From assembly GCA_964022665.1 (NCBI GenBank), contig CAXIDF010000017.1, forward strand, positions 26,628 to 90,627: a DNA stretch of 64,000 nucleotides. Direction: 5' to 3'. This DNA comes from Haliea sp964022665 (lineage in GTDB: Bacteria; Pseudomonadota; Gammaproteobacteria; Pseudomonadales; Halieaceae). This document shows positions 34,275 to 42,329 of this stretch, piece after piece. Made by a program: the position numbers and the translations under genes. Within the stretch, counting starts at the first letter, position 1. Every line of letters begins with the position of its first letter. The notes below the pieces were generated by a model, which saw only the letters and a program-made list of their open reading frames with translations, did not search any database and was not told the DNA's origin.

Positions 34275-36976
34275 GAGCGCTTGCGGGCCGCCTTGCGTTT
34301 CGGCGCGGCCTTTTTCTTGCGGGCTGACGGTTCAGCGCTCGACGTACTCTTGCCCTCCTCGACCTGCCAGGCGCCATTGCGGTAGACCGCACGCCACCCG
34401 GTGGGTTTGCCGTCCTGCTCGGTCATCACGTACTGCTCGGCCGCCTTGCGACTGTAGCGCACCTGCGTACGGTTGCCGTCGCCATCGGCAACAGGCGCCG
34501 AAAACAGGAAGCTGTATTTGGGGTCAATCTCCGAGGTGTGCGGCAGGAGCTCGTCCACAAAAGGCGCTCGCGTTTCCCGGTTGCGCGGGAATTGACTGGC
34601 GGCCAGGAACAGGCCAGCCGCACCGTCGCGCAGAATATAGTGGTCCTCAACTTTCTCGCAGGCGAGCTCAGGCATCGGCACCGGGTCCATTTTCGGCGGG
34701 GCCGCTTCCCCATTGCGCAACAGCTTGCGTGTGTTCTTGCAGTCCTCGGCGGTGCAGCCGAAGTACTTGCCGAAACGCCCGGTTTTCAGCTGCATCTCGG
34801 CGCCGCACTTGTCACACACCAGTGTCGGGCCGTCATAGCCCTTTATCTTGAATTTGCCCTTCTCCACTTCATAACCCGGGCAGTCAGGATTATTACCGCA
34901 CACATGCAGCTTGCGCTGTTCGTCAATCAGGTAACTGTCCATGGCGGTATTGCAGAGCTTGCAGCGGTGCTTGGTTCGCAGCAGGCGGGATTCCGCCTCA
35001 TCGTCGGCGTCCTCACGAATCGCTTCATCACCCGGAGTCAGGTTAATGGTGTTCTTGCAGCGTTCCTTCGGTGGCAACGCGTAGCCCGAGCAGCCCAGGA
35101 AAACCCCGGTACTCGCGGTACGAATCTGCATCGGTCTGCCGCATTTGCTGCAGGGAATATCCGTCGGTGTCGGCTCGTTCGGTTGCATGCCGGCGGGTTC
35201 GGCTTCTTCCGCCGTTTCCAGCAATTGCCTGAAATCGGCGTAGAAGCTGTCGAGCAGGTCGCGCCAGTCGAGTTGCCCCTGGGCAACGGTGTCCAGGCGT
35301 TCCTCCATGCTGGCAGTGAAGCCGTAGTCGAGCAGCTCGGCAAAACTGTTCTGCAGACGCTGGGTAACGATGTCACCCATCTTTTCCGCGTAGAAGCGCT
35401 TGTTTTCCAGGCGCACGTAACCGCGGTCCTGAATTGTCGAAATAATGGAGGCATAGGTTGATGGACGCCCGATTCCCCGCTTCTCCAGTTCGCGCACGAG
35501 GCTGGCCTCACCGTAGCGTGGCGAGGGTTTGGTGAAGTGCTGGGCGGGGTCCAACGCCAGCAGCTTGAGCGCATCGGCCTTCTGGATGTCCGGAAGAACT
35601 TCGTCTTCGCCTTTCCGCCCGCCCGCGCCCTGAACACGCGTGTAGCCGTCAAAGCGAATGATGCGGCCCTTGGCCGACAGCTCATACTCACCCGCGGTGA
35701 CGGTTATGGTAGTGGCGGTATATTCGGCGGGCGTCATCTGCCCAGCCACAAACTGGCGCCAGATCATCTCATAGAGACGTTCCGCATCGCGCTCCATGCC
35801 CTGTAGCCCGGATTGCAGCAGGTTCACGTCGGACGGGCGAATCGCCTCGTGCGCTTCTTGCGCGCCCTCCTTGCTGCTGTAGCGATTGGGCGCCTGCGGC
35901 AGATACGCCGGCGGGAACTCCGCCGCGATATAGTCGCGGCAGGCCCTCACAGCCTCATCACTGAGGTTGGTTGAATCGGTACGCATGTAGGTGATGTAGC
36001 CCGCCTCATAGAGGCGCTGCGCCATCATCATCGTTTTCTTGACCGAAAAGCCCAGGCGCGTGCTGGCCGCCTGCTGCAACGTGGAGGTGATAAACGGCGC
36101 CGGGGCTTTCGAGCGTGTGGGCTTGTCCTCGCGATCGCTGACAACATACGGCAGCTGCTCCAGTGCCGTGGTTGCGGCACGTGCCGCCTCCTCACTGGCG
36201 GGACGAAAGGCGGCCCCCGCATGCTTGCGGACCTGGAAGCGCACCGCATCGGCGCCATCCGGCTGCAGGTCGGCGTGGATTTCCCAGTACTCCTCCGGCA
36301 CGAAGGCGCGGATTTCGCGCTCACGCTCGACGATCAGGCGCACAGCGACCGACTGCACGCGCCCGGCAGACAGGCCGCGTGCAACCTTGGCCCACAGCAG
36401 CGGCGACACCATGTAGCCCACCACCCGGTCGAGGAACCGCCGCGCCTGCTGCGCGTTGACCCGGTTCTGATCCAGGTGTGCAGGGTGTTTGAAGGCCTCG
36501 CCAATCGCTTTCTTGGTGATCTCGTTGAATACGACACGCTGGTAGCGCGAATCGTCGCCGCCAATCGCTTCACGCAAGTGCCAGGCGATGGCCTCTCCCT
36601 CGCGGTCAAGGTCAGTCGCGAGGTAGATGGCATCACTGCTCGCGGCGAGCTTGCGCAGCTCCGCAACGACCTTCTCCTTGCCCGGGAGTATCTGGTAGTC
36701 CGCACGCCAGCCGTGTTCGGGATCTATGCCCATTCGGCGCACCAGCTGCTGCCGCGACTTGGCCTTGCGGTGCTGCACCTTTTCTTCCGGTGACAACTTG
36801 CGCGTAATGGCAGCCTGGGCAGCGCGCTCTTTCGCATCCACCTGCGCTGCGCTGCCCGCCGTGGGCAGGTCGCGGATGTGGCCGATACTGGATTTCACGA
36901 TGAAATCCGGACCGAGATATTTGTTGATCGTTTTCGCCTTGGCGGGCGATTCGACAATAACCAGTGATTTCCCCAT
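34271..36976 (-). CDS. topA: DNA topoisomerase I
   Basis: A 901-residue type IA topoisomerase that relaxes negative supercoils. It has an N-terminal TOPRIM domain (Glu9 in VESPAKA; Asp122, Asp124 and Glu126 in TDLDREGE) and catalytic Tyr330 in ITYMRTDS. Three C-terminal four-cysteine zinc ribbons follow (CSKCGRP, CKLCNTA and CDKCGAE regions), and the end is a Lys/Arg/Ala tail. A strong promoter lies about 80 bp upstream. Confidence 0.97.
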   Translation of the reverse strand: MGKSLVIVESPAKAKTINKYLGPDFIVKSSIGHIRDLPTAGSAAQVDAKERAAQAAITRKLSPEEKVQHRKAKSRQQLVRRMGIDPEHGWRADYQILPGKEKVVAELRKLAASSDAIYLATDLDREGEAIAWHLREAIGGDDSRYQRVVFNEITKKAIGEAFKHPAHLDQNRVNAQQARRFLDRVVGYMVSPLLWAKVARGLSAGRVQSVAVRLIVEREREIRAFVPEEYWEIHADLQPDGADAVRFQVRKHAGAAFRPASEEAARAATTALEQLPYVVSDREDKPTRSKAPAPFITSTLQQAASTRLGFSVKKTMMMAQRLYEAGYITYMRTDSTNLSDEAVRACRDYIAAEFPPAYLPQAPNRYSSKEGAQEAHEAIRPSDVNLLQSGLQGMERDAERLYEMIWRQFVAGQMTPAEYTATTITVTAGEYELSAKGRIIRFDGYTRVQGAGGRKGEDEVLPDIQKADALKLLALDPAQHFTKPSPRYGEASLVRELEKRGIGRPSTYASIISTIQDRGYVRLENKRFYAEKMGDIVTQRLQNSFAELLDYGFTASMEERLDTVAQGQLDWRDLLDSFYADFRQLLETAEEAEPAGMQPNEPTPTDIPCSKCGRPMQIRTASTGVFLGCSGYALPPKERCKNTINLTPGDEAIREDADDEAESRLLRTKHRCKLCNTAMDSYLIDEQRKLHVCGNNPDCPGYEVEKGKFKIKGYDGPTLVCDKCGAEMQLKTGRFGKYFGCTAEDCKNTRKLLRNGEAAPPKMDPVPMPELACEKVEDHYILRDGAAGLFLAASQFPRNRETRAPFVDELLPHTSEIDPKYSFLFSAPVADGDGNRTQVRYSRKAAEQYVMTEQDGKPTGWRAVYRNGAWQVEEGKSTSSAEPSARKKKAAPKRKAARKRS

Positions 36977-37054
36977 AGACTCCCGCGTGATCTCGCTTGG
37001 TTTGGGTCAGCGGGTACCGGCACCGTAGTGCCAACGCCCGTCAAAAAAGTGGCA

Positions 37055-37083
37055 TATATAAAGACCCTGCCCCTCCGGGTCAA
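37055..37083 (-). promoter_or_regulatory. topA promoter overlapping the upstream gene's stop
   Basis: Minus strand: -35 TTGACC (37078-37083), a 17-bp spacer and -10 TATATA (37055-37060), predicting a start near 37048. The -35 overlaps the TGA of the gene at 37080-37526. An inverted repeat GACCC/GGGTC (37063-37081) occupies the spacer. The roughly 70-nt topA leader contains a GGCAC-TACG-GTGCC hairpin (37019-37032). Confidence 0.7.
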
Positions 37084-37526
37084 GGAATCTGTTGCGCCCA
37101 GTCCTTTAGAATGGCCGCCATGTGCTCTACGGTAGCCCCATCACCCGATTCTTGCCAGTACAGGCCGCAGCTATCTTCGTGCACGCTCGCGGCGAGGATG
37201 GGGAGCGTGCAATCCTGCAGCGCAAGCGGTAGCGGTTCACGCGTTGCACCCACCGATTGCCAGCCCGAGTCCCGCAGCAACCAGGCGCAGCGACGGCGCC
37301 CCTTGCCGCGCGAGGGCCGCAGCCGCAGGCCGTAGTAGATCACATTGGATGAACTCGCATGCGCCTTCACCACGGCGCCCGGCAGTTCGCGAAACTCGAC
37401 GAAAAGCCCGTTCAGCGCGGCCGTCTCGCGCAGTTTCACCTGCAGCCGCTGACGCTTGCTGGGCAGGAAATGGGTAAGCGGCGCGAGCGCAACCAGCAGT
37501 GCAAAGGCAATGAGCAAGTAATTCAA
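37080..37526 (-). CDS. Membrane-anchored hypothetical protein
   Basis: A 148-residue protein with an N-terminal membrane helix (residues 3-20) and a cytoplasmic basic domain. Recognisable segments are HFLPSKRQRLQVKLRETA, VIYYGLRLRP and the C-terminal HMAAILKDWAQQIP. I know no function; similar proteins occur next to topA in related genomes. Its stop codon is embedded in the -35 of the topA promoter. Confidence 0.75.
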   Translation of the reverse strand: MNYLLIAFALLVALAPLTHFLPSKRQRLQVKLRETAALNGLFVEFRELPGAVVKAHASSSNVIYYGLRLRPSRGKGRRRCAWLLRDSGWQSVGATREPLPLALQDCTLPILAASVHEDSCGLYWQESGDGATVEHMAAILKDWAQQIP

Positions 37527-37576
37527 GGCAGGTCCTGACTCAGGTCAACGTTCGCGGCAAAGTGGCGCCGGGGCGC

Positions 37577-37604
37577 TTGTCCGGCGCGCATTGTATGCTA
37601 TAAC
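37577..37604 (+). promoter_or_regulatory. uspA promoter (extended -10)
   Basis: The -35 TTGTCC (37577-37582), a 16-bp spacer and the extended -10 TGC-TATAAC (37596-37604). The predicted start near 37611 falls inside the dyad at 37602-37621. Confidence 0.65.
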
Positions 37605-37621
37605 AGAGCCTGATTTCTGTT
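37602..37621 (+). promoter_or_regulatory. Perfect dyad at the uspA transcription start
   Basis: AACAGA-N8-TCTGTT (arms 37602-37607 and 37616-37621) spans the predicted start site and overlaps the end of the -10. It could be a repressor operator or a hairpin at the RNA 5' end. It does not match the LexA or FNR consensus. Confidence 0.5.
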
Positions 37622-37642
37622 GACGTTTACAGGGGGGCCCCA

Positions 37643-38083
37643 ATGTCCAATTACAAGAAACTGATTATCGCCGTGGACCTGAGCGAGGATTCCGCCGATG
37701 TGGCCAAGCGCGCCCGCGGTGTGGCGCAGGGCAGCGGCGCCGAATTGCATCTTATCCACGTCATTGAACCCCTGAGTTTTGCCTACGGCGGCGACATCCC
37801 CATGGATTTCTCCGGCATACAGGACGAAATTCATCAGCAGGCCGCACAACAACTGGCACGTTTCGGGGAACAGTGCGGCATTGCCGCTGATCGCCAGCAC
37901 ATTGTGTTGGGGCGCCCGGAAGTCGAAATTCACAGCAAGGCCGAGGAAATCGGCGCTGACCTCATTGTGGTCGGCAGCCACGGTCGCTACGGCCTCGCGC
38001 TGCTCATGGGGTCTACCGCTAATGGCGTTTTGCACGGCGCTTCCTGCGACGTACTCGCCGTCAGGGTCGGCATCAAGTCCTGA
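37643..38083 (+). CDS. Universal stress protein (UspA family)
   Basis: A 146-residue single-Usp-domain protein. It starts MSNYKKLIIAVDLSEDS, with the nucleotide-loop Asp, and ends with the ATP-binding motif VVGSHGRYGLALLMGSTANG, i.e. G-x2-G-x9-G-(S/T). It is probably an ATP-binding, dimeric stress protein; the client is unknown. A single gene ending in a palindromic hairpin shared with the convergent glutaredoxin-like gene. Confidence 0.92.
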   Translation: MSNYKKLIIAVDLSEDSADVAKRARGVAQGSGAELHLIHVIEPLSFAYGGDIPMDFSGIQDEIHQQAAQQLARFGEQCGIAADRQHIVLGRPEVEIHSKAEEIGADLIVVGSHGRYGLALLMGSTANGVLHGASCDVLAVRVGIKS

Positions 38084-38090
38084 TCCGGCA

Positions 38091-38114
38091 TGGCCGGGCC
38101 GCCGCGCCCGGCCA
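38091..38114. terminator. Bidirectional stem-loop between convergent genes
   Basis: TGGCCGGGC-CGCCGC-GCCCGGCCA: a perfect 9-bp GC-rich stem with a 6-nt loop, exactly filling the gap between uspA and the convergent glutaredoxin-like gene. No T-tract on either side, so termination may be weak or rho-assisted. Confidence 0.6.
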
Positions 38115-38116
38115 CG

Positions 38117-38389
38117 TTACCCCTGCGGCGGTGCCTCTGCCTCCAGGAAATCCAGAAGTTGCTCGGGTGAAAACGGGCCGTCGAGTTCGTGCCCGCTGTG
38201 ACTGCGTAACACCGGAATACGCAGGCCGTAACGCAGAAACAACGCATCGTCCGCGCTGATATCTACCTCGGCATAGCCGCTGATGATCGATTCGCGCACC
38301 GCCAGCGCCAACAGGGCGGAAGCCTGCTCACACAAGTGACAAGCCGATGTGCCGTACAGCGTAAAGGGACTATGACAAAGCTCTGGCAC
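38117..38389 (-). CDS. Glutaredoxin-like protein (DUF836 type)
   Basis: A 90-residue thioredoxin-fold protein: LYGTSACHLCEQASALL carries the redox motif C-H-L-C, and IPVLRS supplies the cis-proline. It belongs to the short glutaredoxin family (DUF836). The partner protein is unknown. It starts with GTG; GGAG lies 7 bases upstream. Confidence 0.85.
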   Translation of the reverse strand: MPELCHSPFTLYGTSACHLCEQASALLALAVRESIISGYAEVDISADDALFLRYGLRIPVLRSHSGHELDGPFSPEQLLDFLEAEAPPQG

Positions 38390-38421
38390 CTGCGGGCTCC
38401 CTGTTGTTTAATGCGTCCCGC

Positions 38422-38465
38422 CTGCCAGCAACCTCACCCAAACGCAGGATTGCGGCCGCTGGCAG
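38422..38465. repeat. Inverted repeat in the glutaredoxin/IclR divergent gap
   Basis: CTGCCAGC (38422-38429) and GCTGGCAG (38458-38465) are perfect 8-bp complements separated by 28 bp, in the 143-bp gap between divergent genes. It could be a regulator site pair or RNA stem. A -10-like CATAAT follows near 38490 for the IclR gene. Confidence 0.35.
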
Positions 38466-38532
38466 TCGGAGGTTATCATTCTGCAGTACAGCATAATGAA
38501 CCGCACATTTGCGAAGCCAGGGAGTACCTGAC

Positions 38533-39444
38533 GTGGCACTGTTTTCCCAACCCACAGCTCGCGCGCTTGCCATACTCGATTTACTGATGGCGAACCCGCA
38601 GCAGGCCTTTGGTTTGACGGAGATGACACGTCGTCTGAACCTGAACAAGGCCACCTGCCACGCCATTCTCACCACCATGGCCAACTATGGATTCCTGGTG
38701 CAGCACCCCAAGACCAAAGCCTACCGGCTGGGCCCTTCCATTATAGCCGCAGGCAACGCCGCCTTTGCACAATTTCCCGTGCTGGAATACGCCCGCCCCG
38801 AGCTGGAGGGGCTCAACAGCGACCTGAATCTGGGTTTCGCGGTGACAGCACGTTCCAAGCTGCACCAGGTACTACTGGCCCTGTACGGGAACGCCACCCC
38901 CCTCATGGACTCCTTCCAGTTGGGGCTGCGCCTGCCAAACGCCGCCCCCATCGCCGCCTGCTTCACCGCGTTTTCGCCGGCCAAGCAGCTCGAAGCCTGG
39001 CTGACTCGCGCCCATGAATCCCGCGGCGGCTACAACGAGCGCCTGGACCAGAAGTTGCGGGTTTCGGTGATTGCGATCCGCGCGCGGGGCTATGAAGTCA
39101 CGCTGAAAACACGCGCCGAAGAAGAGCTGACCCGTGAGCTCACACGCATCCACCAGTCCTGGAGCCTGCAGGAGCTCGAGGAGGCAACAAACAAGTACCA
39201 ACAGGGTATTTGCCTCGAGCATTACCACCTCGATCGGGTCGACCCCAAGGCACGCTACGAGGTAAGCACGATTGCGGTACCCGTGTTTGTGTATCGACAG
39301 GTGCCCGTCATGTGCTTTGTCGCGGGCTCCATGGACGCGCCGATGACCGGTGCCCAGATCGAGGACATCGCCACGCGCATGAAGCAGTCCGCCGACCGCG
39401 TTACCCGCCTGGCCAGCGGTCACGAGCCCAGCGCGAACGCCTGA
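38533..39444 (+). CDS. IclR-family transcriptional regulator
   Basis: A 303-residue regulator: N-terminal winged helix (ALAILDLLMANPQQAFGLTE, then MTRRLNLNKATCHAILTTM) and a C-terminal IclR effector domain of about 200 residues. I chose GTG at 38533, which has GGAG 8 bases upstream, over a TTG eight codons earlier. The effector is unknown; IclR proteins usually control catabolic operons. The nearest such genes are far away (past 56 kb), so the target is not evident. Confidence 0.85.
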   Translation: MALFSQPTARALAILDLLMANPQQAFGLTEMTRRLNLNKATCHAILTTMANYGFLVQHPKTKAYRLGPSIIAAGNAAFAQFPVLEYARPELEGLNSDLNLGFAVTARSKLHQVLLALYGNATPLMDSFQLGLRLPNAAPIAACFTAFSPAKQLEAWLTRAHESRGGYNERLDQKLRVSVIAIRARGYEVTLKTRAEEELTRELTRIHQSWSLQELEEATNKYQQGICLEHYHLDRVDPKARYEVSTIAVPVFVYRQVPVMCFVAGSMDAPMTGAQIEDIATRMKQSADRVTRLASGHEPSANA

Positions 39445-39448
39445 ACCG

Positions 39449-40234
39449 TTGAAAAACCGCCCAGAATACACTGCACGCAAGGCCTTCTTCGATCGCGTTC
39501 TTACCGTGTTCGGACGCAAACCCGTGCTTGAGGCGCTGCATACCCCGCAGCTGTCACTACACGCCCTGCACGTGGCAGACAGCAACCGCGAAGACGGCGT
39601 TATGGCGGAAATACTGCGCGAGGCGACGCGGCGCAAGCTGACGGTATTGCGCCACAGTCGCACCGAACTCGCGCGCATCTCGCGCAATGGCCGCCAAGAC
39701 CAGGGCATTGCGCTGGATATCCTCTGCCCCGCCTTTGCCCGCATCGAGGATTACCTGCAGGCGCCGCGCACTGCGCCGCAGCGGTTGCTGGCGCTGGACG
39801 GCATCACCAACCCGCAGAATCTGGGCATGATCATTCGCTCGGCGGCCGCCGGCAGCATCGATGGCATTCTGCTGGCCAAACGCGGCAACGCAGCACTCGG
39901 ACCACTGGTAATCAAGGCCAGCGCTGGCACTCTCTACCGCGCGCCCGTGCTGTTCTGCGAAACGCTGCCGGCGGCACTGAAGGAGTGCAAAGCGAGAGGT
40001 TTTACGGTTTGCGCGTTGCGCGCCGATGCCACCCAGAGTCTCTTCGACTACCGCCCGACGGGCGACTGCCTATACATTCTCGGCAACGAGACAGACGGGG
40101 TGTCAGCGGCCAGTGACAACCTTGCGGACACCGCTTTGGGCATTCCCATGCGCAACGGCGTGGAATCGCTAAATGTGGCGGTAACCGCCAGCCTGATCGC
40201 GTTTTGCGACAGCATGGGGGCGCAGCCCGTCTGA
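39449..40234 (+). CDS. TrmH/SpoU-family RNA 2'-O-methyltransferase
   Basis: A 261-residue SPOUT methyltransferase. An N-terminal substrate-binding domain is followed by the three SpoU motifs: NPQNLGMIIRSAAAGS, YILGNETDGVS and IPMRNGVESLNVAVTAS. It likely methylates ribose in tRNA or rRNA; the target is not clear. It starts with TTG 4 bp after the IclR gene and has no strong ribosome-binding site, suggesting translational coupling. Confidence 0.88.
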   Translation: MKNRPEYTARKAFFDRVLTVFGRKPVLEALHTPQLSLHALHVADSNREDGVMAEILREATRRKLTVLRHSRTELARISRNGRQDQGIALDILCPAFARIEDYLQAPRTAPQRLLALDGITNPQNLGMIIRSAAAGSIDGILLAKRGNAALGPLVIKASAGTLYRAPVLFCETLPAALKECKARGFTVCALRADATQSLFDYRPTGDCLYILGNETDGVSAASDNLADTALGIPMRNGVESLNVAVTASLIAFCDSMGAQPV

Positions 40235-40243
40235 CGGCCGATC

Positions 40244-41419
40244 CTACTTCGACAGGTAGGACATCGCCTCTTCCAGCCCATGCAGGGTCAGCGGGTACAT
40301 GTGCCCCTCCAACAGCTTGTGGGTCATGGCGGTGGATTGCGTGTACTCCCATTCTTCACGGGGCACGGGATTGATCCAGGCCACTTTTTCGTAGGTCTGT
40401 TTCAGGCGACGCATCCAGACCTCACCCGACTCCTCATTCCAGTGTTCCACCGAGCCGCCGGGCTGGGCGATCTCATAGGGTGACATCGCGGCGTCGCCGA
40501 CGAAAATCACCTTGTAGTCGTGGCTGTACTTGTGCATGACGTCGAGCAGGGGTACACGCTCGTTGTGCCGACGCACGTTGTTGCGCCACACGCTTTCGTA
40601 GATGAAGTTGTGGAAGTAGTAGTACTCCATGTGCTTGAACTCGGTGCGCGCCGCCGAGAACAGCTCTTCACAAACCCGTACGTGAGGGTCCATCGAACCA
40701 CCCACATCAAAGAACAGAAGCACCTTTACCGCGTTGTGGCGCTCGGGCACCATCTTGATGTCCAGCAGGCCCGCGTTGCGCGCGGTTGAGCGAATGGTAT
40801 CGTCCAGGTCCAGCTCATCCGCTGCCCCGGTGCGCGCAAACTTGCGCAGACGGCGCATAGCCACCTTGATGTTGCGCGTGCCGAGCTCGACACTGTCGTC
40901 GAGGTTGCGGAATTCGCGTTTGTCCCACACCTTCACGGCTTTGCGGTTGCCGCCATTGGGGCCCACCCGAATACCCTCCGGGTGATAGCCCTGCTGACCG
41001 AACGGTGACGTCCCGCCCGTGCCAATCCACTTGTTGCCGCCCTGATGGCGTTCCTTCTGCTCTTCCAAACGCTTCTTGAACTCCTCGATGAGCTTTTCCA
41101 GCCCGCCCAGGGATTCAATCTTTGCCCGGTCTTCCTCCGAGAGCTGCTTCATGAACTCGGCGCGTAACCAGTCGTCCGGGATAATGGCATCGATCACATC
41201 ATCGAGGACCTCCAGATCCTTGCAGAGTGCGCCAAACGCCCGGTCGAAGCGGTCGAAGTACTTTTCATCCTTGACCATGCAGGTACGGCTGAAATAGTAG
41301 AAGTCGTCGATGGAGGCAAAGACCACGTGCTGCCGGATCCCGCTAAGCAGATCCAGCAGCTCGCGTGTGGTGACCGGCACCCCTGCATCGCGCAGACCAT
41401 GGAAAAAATTGACCAACAT
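40244..41419 (-). CDS. VWA domain protein (CoxE-like)
   Basis: A 391-residue cytoplasmic protein: an N-terminal helical region, a charged linker (about 97-170), and a C-terminal von Willebrand factor A domain. The metal site D-x-G-x-S is at residues 238-242 (FFDVGGSMD). MoxR AAA ATPases and CoxE-like VWA proteins act together as metal-insertion or assembly chaperones. The MoxR partner lies immediately upstream (4-bp gap). The client is unknown; no oxidoreductase is encoded adjacent. Confidence 0.88.
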   Translation of the reverse strand: MLVNFFHGLRDAGVPVTTRELLDLLSGIRQHVVFASIDDFYYFSRTCMVKDEKYFDRFDRAFGALCKDLEVLDDVIDAIIPDDWLRAEFMKQLSEEDRAKIESLGGLEKLIEEFKKRLEEQKERHQGGNKWIGTGGTSPFGQQGYHPEGIRVGPNGGNRKAVKVWDKREFRNLDDSVELGTRNIKVAMRRLRKFARTGAADELDLDDTIRSTARNAGLLDIKMVPERHNAVKVLLFFDVGGSMDPHVRVCEELFSAARTEFKHMEYYYFHNFIYESVWRNNVRRHNERVPLLDVMHKYSHDYKVIFVGDAAMSPYEIAQPGGSVEHWNEESGEVWMRRLKQTYEKVAWINPVPREEWEYTQSTAMTHKLLEGHMYPLTLHGLEEAMSYLSK

Positions 41420-41423
41420 GGGC

Positions 41424-42281
41424 TCAGCGTGTCTCGCGGCGGTGCATGAAGGCCAGGCGCTCCAACAGGTGTACGTCCTGCTCGTTCTTCAGCAGCGCGC
41501 CATACAACGGCGGTATGGCCTTGCTGGCATCGCGATTCTTGAGCACCTCATCGGGAATATCGTCGGCCAGAATCAGTTTCAGCCAGTCAATCAGCTCCGA
41601 GGTGGAAGGTTTCTTCTTCAGGCCGGGAATGGAGCGCAAATCAAAGAACACTTCCATGGCCTCCTGCACCAGCTCCTGCGCGATACCGGGATGGTGCACA
41701 TCAATGATCTCGCGCATGGTGTCGCGATCGGGGAAATTGATGAAGTGAAAGAAACAGCGGCGCAGGAACGCGTCCGGCAATTCCTTCTCGTTGTTGCTGG
41801 TGATGATGATGATCGGGCGATGCCGCGCACGCACGGTTGCACCGGTTTCATAGACAAAGAACTCCATGCGATCCAGCTCGACCAGCAGATCATTGGGGAA
41901 CTCGATATCCGCCTTGTCGATCTCGTCAATCAGCAGCACCACCTGCTCTTCGGCCTCGAATGCCTCCCACAACTTGCCTTTCTTGATGTAGTTGCCGATG
42001 TCGTGGACTTTCTCGTTACCCAGCTGCGAGTCGCGCAGGCGGGACACTGCATCGTACTCATAGAGGCCCTGCTGGGCCTTGGTAGTGGATTTGATGTGCC
42101 ACTGAATCAGACGCTTGCCAAGGCCGAGCGCCACCTCCTCGGCGAGCATGGTCTTGCCGGTACCCGGCTCACCCTTGATCAACAGCGGGCGCGCCAGAGT
42201 CACCGCAGCGTTTACCGCCATGCGCAGATCATCGGTCGCGACGTAGCGCTCAGTTCCCTCGAATTTCATCATCAGTTCCAT
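41424..42281 (-). CDS. MoxR-type AAA ATPase
   Basis: A 285-residue ATPase: Walker A GEPGTGKT (37-44), Walker B LLIDEIDKAD (Asp119, Glu120), sensor ITSNNEKELPDAFLRR. MoxR proteins remodel or assemble targets together with VWA proteins. The ATG at 42281 (MELMMKFEG) is chosen; an ATG at +4 codons and an upstream TTG are alternatives. It forms an operon with the CoxE-like gene and probably with the upstream VWA membrane protein. Confidence 0.9.
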   Translation of the reverse strand: MELMMKFEGTERYVATDDLRMAVNAAVTLARPLLIKGEPGTGKTMLAEEVALGLGKRLIQWHIKSTTKAQQGLYEYDAVSRLRDSQLGNEKVHDIGNYIKKGKLWEAFEAEEQVVLLIDEIDKADIEFPNDLLVELDRMEFFVYETGATVRARHRPIIIITSNNEKELPDAFLRRCFFHFINFPDRDTMREIIDVHHPGIAQELVQEAMEVFFDLRSIPGLKKKPSTSELIDWLKLILADDIPDEVLKNRDASKAIPPLYGALLKNEQDVHLLERLAFMHRRETR

Positions 42282-42329
42282 ACTCGTAAAAAACAAAGCC
42301 GCAAAGGGTAGCGAGCACTGCGCGGCTAA

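Noticed and set aside
34286..34318. Plus-strand terminator-like GGCCGC...GCGGCC followed by TTTTTCTT
   Set aside because: It lies inside the Lys/Ala-rich end of topA, and no plus-strand gene ends there; coding composition explains it.
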